Below are positions 35,889-43,456 of a DNA stretch of 64,000 bases, piece by piece. The notes under the pieces are model-generated. The model saw only the letters and a program-made list of their open reading frames with translations, did not search any database and was not told the origin of the DNA. Both the position numbers and the translations under genes were made by a program. Within the stretch, counting starts at the first letter, position 1, and each line of letters opens with the position of its first letter. Origin of the DNA: Paucibacter_B soli (GTDB lineage: Bacteria > Pseudomonadota > Gammaproteobacteria > Burkholderiales > Burkholderiaceae_C); NCBI RefSeq assembly GCF_037482845.1, contig NZ_JBBHJW010000005.1:321333-385332 (forward strand), given 5' to 3'.

Positions 35889-36668
35889 TTACATGCGGAA
35901 GTTTTCGCCGAGATAGACCTTGCGCACGTCCGGGTTCTCGACGATCTCTTGCGGGGTGCCCTCGGCCAGCACGGCGCCCTCGCTGATGATGTAGGCGCGG
36001 TCGCAGATGCCCAGGGTCTCGCGCACATTGTGGTCGGTGATCAGCACCCCGATGCCGCGCGCCTTCAGGAAGCTGATGATGCGTTGGATCTCCAGCACCG
36101 CAATCGGGTCAACGCCGGCGAAGGGCTCGTCCAGCAGGATGAAGCGCGGCTGCGTGGCCAGGGCGCGCGCGATCTCGACGCGGCGCCGCTCGCCGCCCGA
36201 GAGCGCGGGCGCCGGGCTGTCGCGCAGCTTTTCGATGCTCAGCTCGTGCAGCAGGGTATCCAGCGCGGCATCGATGCGGGCGCGGGGCCAGGCCTTGCCA
36301 TGGTCGTCAAGCTGCAATTCCAGCACCGCGCGGATGTTTTCCTCCACCGTGAGCTTGCGGAAGATCGAGGCCTCCTGCGGCAGATAGCTCAGGCCCAGGC
36401 GCGCGCGCTGGTGGATGGGCAGGCGCTGCACCGGCCGGCCGTCGATGCGGATCTCGCCGGCATCGGCGCGCACCAGGCCCACGATCATGTAGAAGCTGGT
36501 GGTCTTGCCGGCCCCGTTTGGGCCCAGCAGGCCCACCACCTCGCCGCTGTGCACGTCCACATGCACGTTCTTGACGACGCGGCGCACGCCGTAGGTCTTT
36601 TGCAGGCCTTCGGCCTCCAGCCGGCTGGGGGCGATGCCGGTCTCGAGCGCCGGGGTGTGCTGCGTCAT
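35889..36668 (-). CDS. lptB: LPS export ABC transporter ATPase
   Basis: 259 aa, cytoplasmic. Walker A is GPNGAGKT at 49-56, the signature is LSGGERRRVEIARAL and Walker B is RFILLDEPFAGVDPI, followed by the family end ITDHNVRETLGICDRAYIIS. With LptF and LptG it extracts LPS from the inner membrane and pushes it along the LptC-LptA bridge. It overlaps lptA by four bases and precedes rpoN by six, as in many Gram-negatives. The N-terminal 15 residues are longer than in E. coli LptB (241 aa). Confidence 0.96.
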   Translation of the reverse strand: MTQHTPALETGIAPSRLEAEGLQKTYGVRRVVKNVHVDVHSGEVVGLLGPNGAGKTTSFYMIVGLVRADAGEIRIDGRPVQRLPIHQRARLGLSYLPQEASIFRKLTVEENIRAVLELQLDDHGKAWPRARIDAALDTLLHELSIEKLRDSPAPALSGGERRRVEIARALATQPRFILLDEPFAGVDPIAVLEIQRIISFLKARGIGVLITDHNVRETLGICDRAYIISEGAVLAEGTPQEIVENPDVRKVYLGENFRM

Positions 36669-37336
36669 GGAGAGGAAGGCTTGCGCGGGCTGGTCTGCAG
36701 GGTCGGGCTGGTTTGCAGCGGCAGCGGGGCGGAGGCGGCAGCAGGCGCCGCGCTGCCCTCGGCGCCGCTGGCGGCCCTGGGCATCAGCACCACGCGCACG
36801 CGGCCGCTGGGATGCGGCGAGGCCAGGCCGCCGTCGACACTGAAGACCTCGCTGCGGTTGTCGTAGACGATCAGCGCACCGGTGATCTCGTCGGCCACCG
36901 TGTCGCCGCGCACGCGGCGCACCACCGCGTTGCCGACGAAGCGTACCGTGTCGGAGCGGCTGTCGTATTCGAGCTGGTCGGCCGTGCCCTCGATGGCCTC
37001 GCCGGCTACGTCGCGCGCCTGGCGGAACTGCACCGGCCGGCCGGTCTCGCCGCTGGCGTAGGCCTGGTGGTAGCCGTCCGAGGTCTCACGCACATCCATG
37101 CGCTCGGCCTTCAGCAGCATGCTGCCCTTGCTGAGGATCACATTGCCGTTGAACTCGGTGCGCTGGTTCACCACATCGAGCCGGCCGCCGCGCTCCGAGC
37201 TGATGTTGAGGGGCTTGTTGCGGTCGGCCTTCTCGGCGCGCGCCAGCCCTGCGGCCAGCAGGGCTGCAAGGCACGCGCAGCACAGCAGGCTGCGGGCGGA
37301 GATCGAGCTGGACGTGGCGGTAGGCATAGGCGGCAT
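36665..37336 (-). CDS. lptA: LPS transport periplasmic protein
   Basis: 223 aa. A signal peptide (SISARSLLCCACLAALLAAGLARAE) precedes an OstA/LptA beta-jellyroll (NISSERGGRLDVVNQRTEFN as the first blade, then LKAERMDVRE, GTADQLEYDSRSDTVRFVGNAVV). It bridges the periplasm between LptC and LptD. A second ATG three codons downstream (37327) is an equally good start. The C-terminal about 45 residues are Ala/Ser/Pro-rich and not part of the fold. It overlaps lptB by four bases. The usual upstream partner lptC is not here; a dsbA gene is. Confidence 0.92.
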   Translation of the reverse strand: MPPMPTATSSSISARSLLCCACLAALLAAGLARAEKADRNKPLNISSERGGRLDVVNQRTEFNGNVILSKGSMLLKAERMDVRETSDGYHQAYASGETGRPVQFRQARDVAGEAIEGTADQLEYDSRSDTVRFVGNAVVRRVRGDTVADEITGALIVYDNRSEVFSVDGGLASPHPSGRVRVVLMPRAASGAEGSAAPAAASAPLPLQTSPTLQTSPRKPSSP

Positions 37337-37386
37337 AGAACTTGCAGGCCATTCTAGGGCCTGGACGAGCCGCTAATGGGAAGGAC

Positions 37387-38049
37387 TCAGCCCTTCCTGA
37401 TTTTCTGTACCAGGAAATCGGTCACGCTGAGCGCGCGGCGGCCCCCCTCGATCTCGGGCAGGCGTTCGCCACCGGCGGCAATGCTGGGCGAGGTCAGGAA
37501 GCGGCCGCCGATGCCGATCGCGGGCACGCCATCGATGCGGTAGGCCTCGCTGAGCTTCTCGGCCTGCTGGCACTTGGTGTTGACGCCGAAGGAGTTGTAG
37601 GCGTCCTGGTACTTGGCCGGGTCGACGCCCAGTTTGGCCAGGAAGTCGGCCTGGTTCTTGGCGCTGTCGAGTGCCTGGCCCTGCTGGTGCATGGCGGCGA
37701 AGATGGCCGGGCGCACCTGGGCCTCCTTGCCCATCGCCTCCAGCGCATAGAACATGCGCTGGTGGATCTTCACATTGGCGCGGAAGGCCACATGCACCTT
37801 GCGGAAGCTCACATCGGCCGGCAGTTGCTGGGCCCAGGCCTCGATGGCCGGCTCGAAGGCATAGCAATGCGGGCAGCCATACCAGAAGAACTCGACGATC
37901 TCGATCTTGCCCGGGGTGGTGGGCAGGGCCTGCGAGAGCTTCTGGTAATGCTTGCCCTCGATCGGGCCGCCTTGGGCCAGCGCCAGGCCGGGCAGGCCGG
38001 CCGCCAGGGCTGTCAGACCGAGTTGGGCTGAAAAGTCGCGACGCTTCAT
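37387..38049 (-). CDS. dsbA: Thiol:disulfide interchange protein DsbA
   Basis: 220 aa. The periplasmic oxidase introduces disulfide bonds into exported proteins and is re-oxidised by DsbB. The active site is C59-P-H-C62 in FFWYGCPHCYAFEP, the DsbA wording, with the conserved cis-Pro in YRIDGVPAIGIGG. The signal peptide MKRRDFSAQLGLTALAAGL carries an RR-x-F pattern, so it may be a Tat signal (inference); similar leaders are frequent in Burkholderiales DsbA. It lies 50 bases upstream of lptA and 70 downstream of the SPOR gene in the same direction. Confidence 0.94.
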   Translation of the reverse strand: MKRRDFSAQLGLTALAAGLPGLALAQGGPIEGKHYQKLSQALPTTPGKIEIVEFFWYGCPHCYAFEPAIEAWAQQLPADVSFRKVHVAFRANVKIHQRMFYALEAMGKEAQVRPAIFAAMHQQGQALDSAKNQADFLAKLGVDPAKYQDAYNSFGVNTKCQQAEKLSEAYRIDGVPAIGIGGRFLTSPSIAAGGERLPEIEGGRRALSVTDFLVQKIRKG

Positions 38050-38119
38050 GCTGAATTTCCTCTGTAGGTGACGCTGAGCAGCGGGCCATTCTCACCCGGC
38101 TTGCTTAGGCGATTCTTTA

Positions 38120-38785
38120 TCAACGCTGAACCCGTACCAGATTGGCCTCGAAGCCGGCCGCTTCGATCTTGCGCTGCAGTCCCTCGGCCTCGTCGCGCGC
38201 CTCCATCGGGCCCACGCGCACCCGGTAGACGGGGCGGCCGGATTGCTCCTTCTCGAACACCTTGGCGCTGAAGCCCTGGATCGCCAGCTTGGCACGCTGC
38301 GCCTCGGCGTCGTCGGTCTTGGTATAGGCGCCCGCCTGCACGAAGTAGATGTAGGGATCGGCGGCCGGGGCGCTCGCGGCCGCTGCCTTCTCGGCCGCCT
38401 TGTCGGCGGGCTTGGCCTTGGCGGACGCACTGGCGGCGGGTGCGGCAGCGCTGGCGGCCGGGGCCGGCGCGGCTGCCGCGGGCGCAGTCACCACCGGGGG
38501 CGCCGGCGTCGTCACCGCGGGCGCGCCACCCCCAACCACGCCGCTGGCGACCTTGGCGGCGGCCTTGCCGGCCAGCGGGGCGTTGGGATCCCAGTTGCGG
38601 TTGCGCGCGGCCTCCTGCGCGTCCTGCTCGGCGGTGCGCTGCGGCACCTTGTCGACGAAGGGGATGGGCACCTTGGTGATGTAGAGCGCCACCCCCAGCG
38701 CCACCGCCAGGCCCAGCAGCAGGCCGACGATCAGCCCGAGGACGAAACCACCACGCTCACTGCCGCTTTTATTCGCACCGCTCAT
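38120..38785 (-). CDS. SPOR-domain membrane protein (FtsN-like)
   Basis: 221 aa. A short cytoplasmic start (MSGANKSGSERGG) is followed by one membrane helix (FVLGLIVGLLLGLAVALGVALY, about 14-35), a long Ala/Pro/Val-rich periplasmic linker with low complexity (about 70-145), and a C-terminal SPOR domain (YFVQAGAYTKTDDAEAQRAKLAIQG, then VYRVRVGPMEARDEAEGLQRKI). SPOR domains bind septal peptidoglycan lacking stem peptides, and this layout is that of FtsN. The four-base overlap with argS is the usual betaproteobacterial arrangement. A division role is likely but not shown. Confidence 0.88.
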   Translation of the reverse strand: MSGANKSGSERGGFVLGLIVGLLLGLAVALGVALYITKVPIPFVDKVPQRTAEQDAQEAARNRNWDPNAPLAGKAAAKVASGVVGGGAPAVTTPAPPVVTAPAAAAPAPAASAAAPAASASAKAKPADKAAEKAAAASAPAADPYIYFVQAGAYTKTDDAEAQRAKLAIQGFSAKVFEKEQSGRPVYRVRVGPMEARDEAEGLQRKIEAAGFEANLVRVQR

Positions 38786-40488
38786 GCGTTCTCCGTTTGT
38801 TCCCGCGTCATTTGCTCAGGCGCGCTCACGCCCAGTACCGCCAGGGCATTGCGCAGCACCTGGCGCGTGGCGGCCAGCAGCGCGACGCGGGCGCGCGTCA
38901 GCTCGGGCGTCTGATCCAGCACGCGCTCGGCCGCATAGTAGCTGTGATAGGCGCCCGCCAGGTCGCGCAGGTAGAAGGCCACGTCGTGCGGGGCCAGGTC
39001 TTGCGCGGCGCTGGTGAGCATGGCGGGGAAGTCGGCCAGCTTGAGCATCAGCGCGGCCTCGGTGGGGGCGGTCAGCAGGCTCAGGTCGGCGCCGGCCAGC
39101 AGGGCCTCGTCGCCGCCCAGCTCCACCCATTTGCGTATCACCGAGCAGATGCGCGCATGCGCGTACTGCACATAGAACACCGGGTTCTCGTCGTTCTGCT
39201 TCAGCGCCAGGTCCACATCGAAGGTGAATTCGGTGTCGGCCTTGCGGCTGATGAGGAAGAAGCGCACGGCGTCGCGGCTGGTCCAGTCGATCAGGTCGCG
39301 CAGCGTCACATAGGAGCCGGCGCGCTTGGAGATCTTGACCTCCTCGCCACCCTTCATCACGGTGACCATCTTGTGCAGCACATAGTCGGGGAAGCCCTGT
39401 GGGATGCCCACATTGGCCGCCTGCAGGCCGCCGCGCACGCGCGCCATGGTGCCGTGGTGGTCGGTGCCCTGCACATTGATGCACTTGGTGTAGCCGCGCT
39501 GGAACTTGTCGATGTGATAGGCGACGTCGGGCACGAAGTAGGTGTAGCCCCCCTCGGACTTGCGCATCACGCGGTCCTTGTCGTCGCCGTAGTCGGTGGT
39601 CTTGAGCCAGAGCGCGCCATCGAACTCGTAGGTCTTGCCATTGGCGATCAGACGGGCGACGGTGTCTTCGACGCGGCCCGAGCTGTAGAGGCTGGTTTCA
39701 AGAAAGTAGTTGTCGAACTTGAGGCCGAAGGCCTGCAGGTCGAGATCCTGCTCATGGCGCAGATAGGCCACTGCGAACTGGCGGATGCCGTCCAGGTCGT
39801 CCACATCGCCCGAGGCGGTGAACTCGCGGTCGTCGGCCTTGACGGTCTTCTTGGCGCGGAAGTCGTCTGCGATGTCCTGGATGTAGTCGCCGTTGTAAGC
39901 GGCATCGGGCCAGCCGGCGTCGCCCGGCTTGAGTCCCTTCAGCCGGCATTGCGTGGAGTTGGCCAGCGTGGCGATCTGCACGCCGGCGTCGTTGTAGTAG
40001 AACTCGCGTGTGACCTGGCTGCCCTGGGTTTGAAACAGACTGCAAATGGCGTCACCAAGTGCGGCCTGGCGCGCATGGCCCACATGCAGGGGGCCGGTGG
40101 GGTTGGCCGAGACGAACTCGACCATCACATGCTGGTCGTTGGCGCCCTGGTGGCCGAAGTGCGCCGCGGCGCTCAGCACCTCACGCACCACCGCCTGCTT
40201 GGCGGCCGGCTTGAGGCGGATATTGATGAAGCCGGGGCCGGCGATTTCCATGGCATCGACCCAGCGCGCAAAGGCCTCGTGGCGCTGCAGGGCCTCGATC
40301 AGCGCTGCGGCAAGCTCGCGCGGATTCTTCTTCAGCGGGCGCGCCAGCTGCATCGCGGCGGTACAGGCGAGATCGCCATGCGCGGCCTGCTTGGGCGATT
40401 CGAAGACCGGGGCCAGGGTGGCGCCGGGGCTCAGTTCTTGGATGGCTGCGCCGAGGGCGGCGAGCAGCTCCTGCTTGGCTTGGATCAT
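38782..40488 (-). CDS. argS: Arginyl-tRNA synthetase
   Basis: 568 aa; cytoplasmic class Ia enzyme charging tRNA(Arg). The HIGH motif appears as HVGH at 135-138 in SANPTGPLHVGHARQ, and the KMSK region as KISKRAG. The N-terminal Add-1 domain and the C-terminal DALR anticodon-binding domain (YVQYAHARICSVIRKW, YLRDLAGAYHSYYAAERVL) are complete, and the length is normal. It is the first gene of the minus-strand run (argS, SPOR, dsbA, lptA, lptB, rpoN and beyond) and is divergent from the Ser/Thr kinase gene with 90 bases between. Confidence 0.97.
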   Translation of the reverse strand: MIQAKQELLAALGAAIQELSPGATLAPVFESPKQAAHGDLACTAAMQLARPLKKNPRELAAALIEALQRHEAFARWVDAMEIAGPGFINIRLKPAAKQAVVREVLSAAAHFGHQGANDQHVMVEFVSANPTGPLHVGHARQAALGDAICSLFQTQGSQVTREFYYNDAGVQIATLANSTQCRLKGLKPGDAGWPDAAYNGDYIQDIADDFRAKKTVKADDREFTASGDVDDLDGIRQFAVAYLRHEQDLDLQAFGLKFDNYFLETSLYSSGRVEDTVARLIANGKTYEFDGALWLKTTDYGDDKDRVMRKSEGGYTYFVPDVAYHIDKFQRGYTKCINVQGTDHHGTMARVRGGLQAANVGIPQGFPDYVLHKMVTVMKGGEEVKISKRAGSYVTLRDLIDWTSRDAVRFFLISRKADTEFTFDVDLALKQNDENPVFYVQYAHARICSVIRKWVELGGDEALLAGADLSLLTAPTEAALMLKLADFPAMLTSAAQDLAPHDVAFYLRDLAGAYHSYYAAERVLDQTPELTRARVALLAATRQVLRNALAVLGVSAPEQMTREQTENA

Positions 40489-40578
40489 GGGCGGATTCTA
40501 CGGGGGCCCATCCCCAAGCCCGACAGCCTCCTCGCCGCTTGCCGGAGGGGCTGGGCTGGGGCAGGATACGCCCCACCC

Positions 40579-41967
40579 ATGAGCAGCCTCCCACCCGCAT
40601 CCAGTTCCACGCCCGCCAGCCCCGCGGCCGCCTCCGAGCATGACCTGCCCGGCTACATCGGCAAATACCGCGTGCTGCGGCGTCTGGGCGAGGGTGCCAC
40701 CAGCGATGTGTTCCTGGCGCTGGACGAATTCCGAGGCATCGAAGTAGCGATCAAGCGGGTGCGCTCCTGGGCCATGGTGAGCCGCAATGGCCCCGACGGC
40801 GCGCAGATGACGAGTCGCTTCTTCGCTGCCGAGGCGGCCCTGGCCGGCCGGCTGCAGCATCCCAATGTGGTGCAGATCCTGGACGCCGTGCCCGAGCCCG
40901 ATTCGCCCTATCTGGTGATGGAGTATGTGCAGGGCGTGACGCTCAAGCATTTCTGCCGCAGCGACCGCCTGCTGCCGCTGGACCAGATCGTCGAGCTGGG
41001 TTTCAAGTGCGCGATGGCGTTGGGCTATGTGTTCCGCCAGGGCCTGATCCACCGCGACGTGAAGCCGGCCAATCTGCTCGCGGTTCTGGACGGGCAGGGC
41101 GAGCTCACCGATGTGAAGGTGAGCGATTTCGGCAGCGCGCTCAACCTCAATTCCGACAGCACCCAGGTGCACCGTGTTGGCTCGCTGGCCTATATGCCGC
41201 CCGAGCAGATCGAGGGCGGCGACGTCGGTTGCCATGCCGACATCTATGCCCTGGGCGCGGTGCTCTACCACCTGGTGGCCGGGCGCCCGCCCTTCGATGC
41301 GCCGAGCCAGATGGCGCTGATGCACCAGATCTACCACCAGGCGCCGCAGACCCTGGTGGGGCTGCGCAGCGGCGTTACGCCCGAGCTGGATGCGGTGATT
41401 CTGAGGGCGCTGGCCAAGCACCCGGGCGAGCGCTACCCCGACTGGGACGGCTTTGCGCGCGCCCTCTCCGGCCTGGTGGCGAACCAGCTGGTGCCGCTGG
41501 CACGGCTTTACGAGGTGAAGGACTCGGAGCGCTTCAACCTGCTGCGCGACCTGGAGTTCTTCGCGGCCTTCGGCGATGTGGAGCTGTGGGAGGTGGTGCA
41601 CCGCGCGCGCTGGCGCCGCTATCCCGAAGGGCATGCGCTCTACAAGAAGGGCCAGCAAGGCAACAGCTTTCACATCATTGCCCAGGGCGAGGTGGAGGTC
41701 TTCCGCGACGGCAACAAGGTGGCGACCCTGGGCCTGGGTACCTCGGTGGGCGAGATGGCCTATTTGTCGCCCAACCCTGAGCTGCGCCGCCACAGCACCG
41801 ACATCCGCGTGACGCAGATCTGCACCACCATCTCCTTCACGCCCGAGTCCCTGGCCTTGCTGAGCCCGGAATGCCAGCACCGCTTCGACCGCGCCTTCAT
41901 CCAGGTGCTGGTGCGGCGCCTGCATGCGGCGCATGAGGCCTTGGCGCATCCGCGCCGCATCATGTAG
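40579..41967 (+). CDS. Ser/Thr protein kinase fused to a cyclic-nucleotide-binding-like domain
   Basis: 462 aa from the ATG at 40579; the upstream open frame is antisense to argS. The kinase domain (about 28-300) has the glycine loop LGEGATSDVF, Lys59 (VAIKRV), the catalytic loop HRDVKPANLL with Asp160, and DFG with Asp183. All key residues are present. After a linker, about 335-450 look like a cNMP-binding beta-roll (WRRYPEGHALYKKGQQGNSF, HIIAQGEVEVFRDGNKVATL, TSVGEMAYLSP). The GE of the phosphate cassette is there, but the PRAA(T/S) part reads as ELRRHSTD, so nucleotide binding is uncertain. No membrane segment. Probably a cytoplasmic kinase gated by a ligand (inference). Confidence 0.9.
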   Translation: MSSLPPASSSTPASPAAASEHDLPGYIGKYRVLRRLGEGATSDVFLALDEFRGIEVAIKRVRSWAMVSRNGPDGAQMTSRFFAAEAALAGRLQHPNVVQILDAVPEPDSPYLVMEYVQGVTLKHFCRSDRLLPLDQIVELGFKCAMALGYVFRQGLIHRDVKPANLLAVLDGQGELTDVKVSDFGSALNLNSDSTQVHRVGSLAYMPPEQIEGGDVGCHADIYALGAVLYHLVAGRPPFDAPSQMALMHQIYHQAPQTLVGLRSGVTPELDAVILRALAKHPGERYPDWDGFARALSGLVANQLVPLARLYEVKDSERFNLLRDLEFFAAFGDVELWEVVHRARWRRYPEGHALYKKGQQGNSFHIIAQGEVEVFRDGNKVATLGLGTSVGEMAYLSPNPELRRHSTDIRVTQICTTISFTPESLALLSPECQHRFDRAFIQVLVRRLHAAHEALAHPRRIM

Positions 41968-42064
41968 CGTGGTGCCGACGGTGCTTGAGGGTCAGGCCTT
42001 GCTGTGTTGGAATGCCCTTGGCAATTGCTGCCACTTCTGCCAATCCCCCAGGGAAGGAAACCCC

Positions 42065-42370
42065 ATGAAAAAGCTGTTCAGCCTGATTGCGTTCTCGCTT
42101 GCCTTTGTCGCCGGCGGCGCCCATGCGGCCGACAAGGCGCCCACCGCTCAGCAGAGCAAGATGGGCATGTGCAACAAGGACGCCGGCGACAAGAAGGGCG
42201 ACGAGCGCAAGGCCTTCATGAAGGAATGCCTGTCGGCCAAGCCCGCCGCGCCGGCTGCCTCGGGCACGCCGCAGCAGATGCGCATGAAGCAGTGCAACGT
42301 CGATGCCAAGGACAAGAAGGGCGACGAGCGCAAGGCCTTCATGAAGGAATGCCTGTCCAACAAGTCGTGA
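42065..42370 (+). CDS. PsiF-repeat family secreted protein
   Basis: 101 aa. A signal peptide (MKKLFSLIAFSLAFVAGGAHA) and a GGAAGGA-like ribosome site (GGGAAGGA) upstream. The mature protein has two PsiF repeats of the form M..CN.DA.DKKGDERKAFMKECL separated by a short Ala/Pro linker, each with two Cys. A 47-base block encoding the core of the repeat is identical in both copies (42188-42234 and 42311-42357). E. coli PsiF is a phosphate-starvation-inducible protein of unknown role; no Pho box is evident here. The gene is convergent with lysR, 6 bases apart. Confidence 0.85.
   Translation: MKKLFSLIAFSLAFVAGGAHAADKAPTAQQSKMGMCNKDAGDKKGDERKAFMKECLSAKPAAPAASGTPQQMRMKQCNVDAKDKKGDERKAFMKECLSNKS
42188..42357. 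repeat. Exact 47-base direct repeat inside the PsiF-like gene
   Basis: Positions 42188-42234 and 42311-42357 are identical over 47 bases and 123 bases (41 codons) apart. They encode the same residues (DKKGDERKAFMKECL) with the same synonymous codons, pointing to recent duplication or gene conversion. Confidence 0.95.
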
Positions 42371-42376
42371 TCAGAG

Positions 42377-43288
42377 TCAGGCAGTCCGGGCCCAATAGGC
42401 CGGGCTGCCGTAGTGCTGCTTGAGGAAATCGATCCACAAGCGCACCCGCAGTGGCAGGTGCTTGCGCTGCGGGATCACCGCAAAAATGCCGTTCGGCGGC
42501 GCCGCGAAGGCGTCCAGCACGGTCTGCAAGCGGCCGGCCTGGATGTCGGCCTCCACCTCCCAGGTGCTGCGCCAGGCCAGGCCCAGACCGGCCAGGCACC
42601 AGTCGTGCAAGACCTGGCCGTCGCTGCAATCGAGCCGGCCGCTCGGCCGCGCATGGCTGAGTTCGCCGTCCACCATAAAGGCCCAGCCGCGTGTCTGGCT
42701 GGCGTCTGAGCTGAGCATCAGGCATTGGTGGCGGGCCAGTTCGCCGGGGTGTGCCGGCATGCCGGCGCGCTTCAGATAGGCGGGGCTGGCCACGCAGAGC
42801 CGGCGGTTGTCGGCCAGGCGCATGCTCACCAGGCTGGAGTCCACCAGATCGCCCACGCGCACCGCGCAGTCGAAGCCCTCGTTGACGATGTCGACCACGC
42901 GGTCGCTGAGGTTCAGCGACAGGCTCACGTCCGGATGCAGGGCCAGGAACTCGGGCACCAGGGGCGCCAGGTGGCGGCGCCCGAAGCCGGCCGGTGCGGT
43001 GATGCGCAAATGCCCTGCGGCCTTGATGCCGCCGGCGCTGACGCTGGCCTCGGCATTCGCGAAATCCACCAGCAGGCGCTGGCAATCCTCCAGAAAAGCC
43101 GTGCCCTCATGGGTGAGGGTGAGCTTGCGGGTGGTGCGCACCAGCAGCTTGACGCCCAGGCGCGCTTCCAGCGCGTCGATGCGTCGACCCATCACCGCGG
43201 GCGCCACCCCCTCGGCCTGGGCGGCGGCGGTGAGGCTGCCCTTGGTGGCCACGGAGACGAAAGACTCGATCTGCTTGAGACGATCCAT
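42377..43288 (-). CDS. LysR-family transcriptional regulator
   Basis: 303 aa. N-terminal winged helix-turn-helix (MDRLKQIESFVSVATKGSLT, then AAAQAEGVAPAVMGRRIDAL, LLVRTTRKLTLTHEG) and a C-terminal substrate-binding domain (LRITAPAGFGRRHLAPLVPEFLALHP, FDCAVRVG). This subgroup often controls a divergent neighbour gene; here that is malate synthase G, with 168 bases between start codons and a perfect dyad in the gap. It therefore probably regulates glcB and itself (inference). The co-inducer is unknown, glyoxylate or glycolate being natural guesses. Confidence 0.93.
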   Translation of the reverse strand: MDRLKQIESFVSVATKGSLTAAAQAEGVAPAVMGRRIDALEARLGVKLLVRTTRKLTLTHEGTAFLEDCQRLLVDFANAEASVSAGGIKAAGHLRITAPAGFGRRHLAPLVPEFLALHPDVSLSLNLSDRVVDIVNEGFDCAVRVGDLVDSSLVSMRLADNRRLCVASPAYLKRAGMPAHPGELARHQCLMLSSDASQTRGWAFMVDGELSHARPSGRLDCSDGQVLHDWCLAGLGLAWRSTWEVEADIQAGRLQTVLDAFAAPPNGIFAVIPQRKHLPLRVRLWIDFLKQHYGSPAYWARTA

Positions 43289-43326
43289 GGCGGTGGATTG
43301 TGCTACCGCCGGGATGCAAACAGCCT

Positions 43327-43351
43327 AATGAAACTAGAAAGCCGTTTCATT
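43327..43351. promoter_or_regulatory. Perfect inverted repeat between lysR and glcB
   Basis: AATGAAAC (43327-43334) and GTTTCATT (43344-43351) pair over eight bases with a nine-base centre, 39 bases from the lysR start codon and 106 from glcB. It is A/T-rich in a GC-rich region and well placed to be the LysR-type operator, though it does not show the textbook T-N11-A wording. Confidence 0.55.
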
Positions 43352-43456
43352 TGTGCAAAAAAGTCAGGGATCTAGGGCGTCGCGTCGCAGCAATTCCGCC
43401 ACCGGGCTCGCGTAAATTCAGGCCCAGTTGTTGAACATCATTGCCAGGAGTCCGTC

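Noticed and set aside
42188..42357. 47-base repeat as a CRISPR-like or mobile repeat
   Set aside because: Only two copies, both in frame inside one gene and coding for the same PsiF-repeat residues.
42380..42412. Terminator-like stem just past the PsiF-like gene (GGCAG...CTGCC)
   Set aside because: It is imperfect, has no T-run and lies within the 3' end of the lysR coding region.
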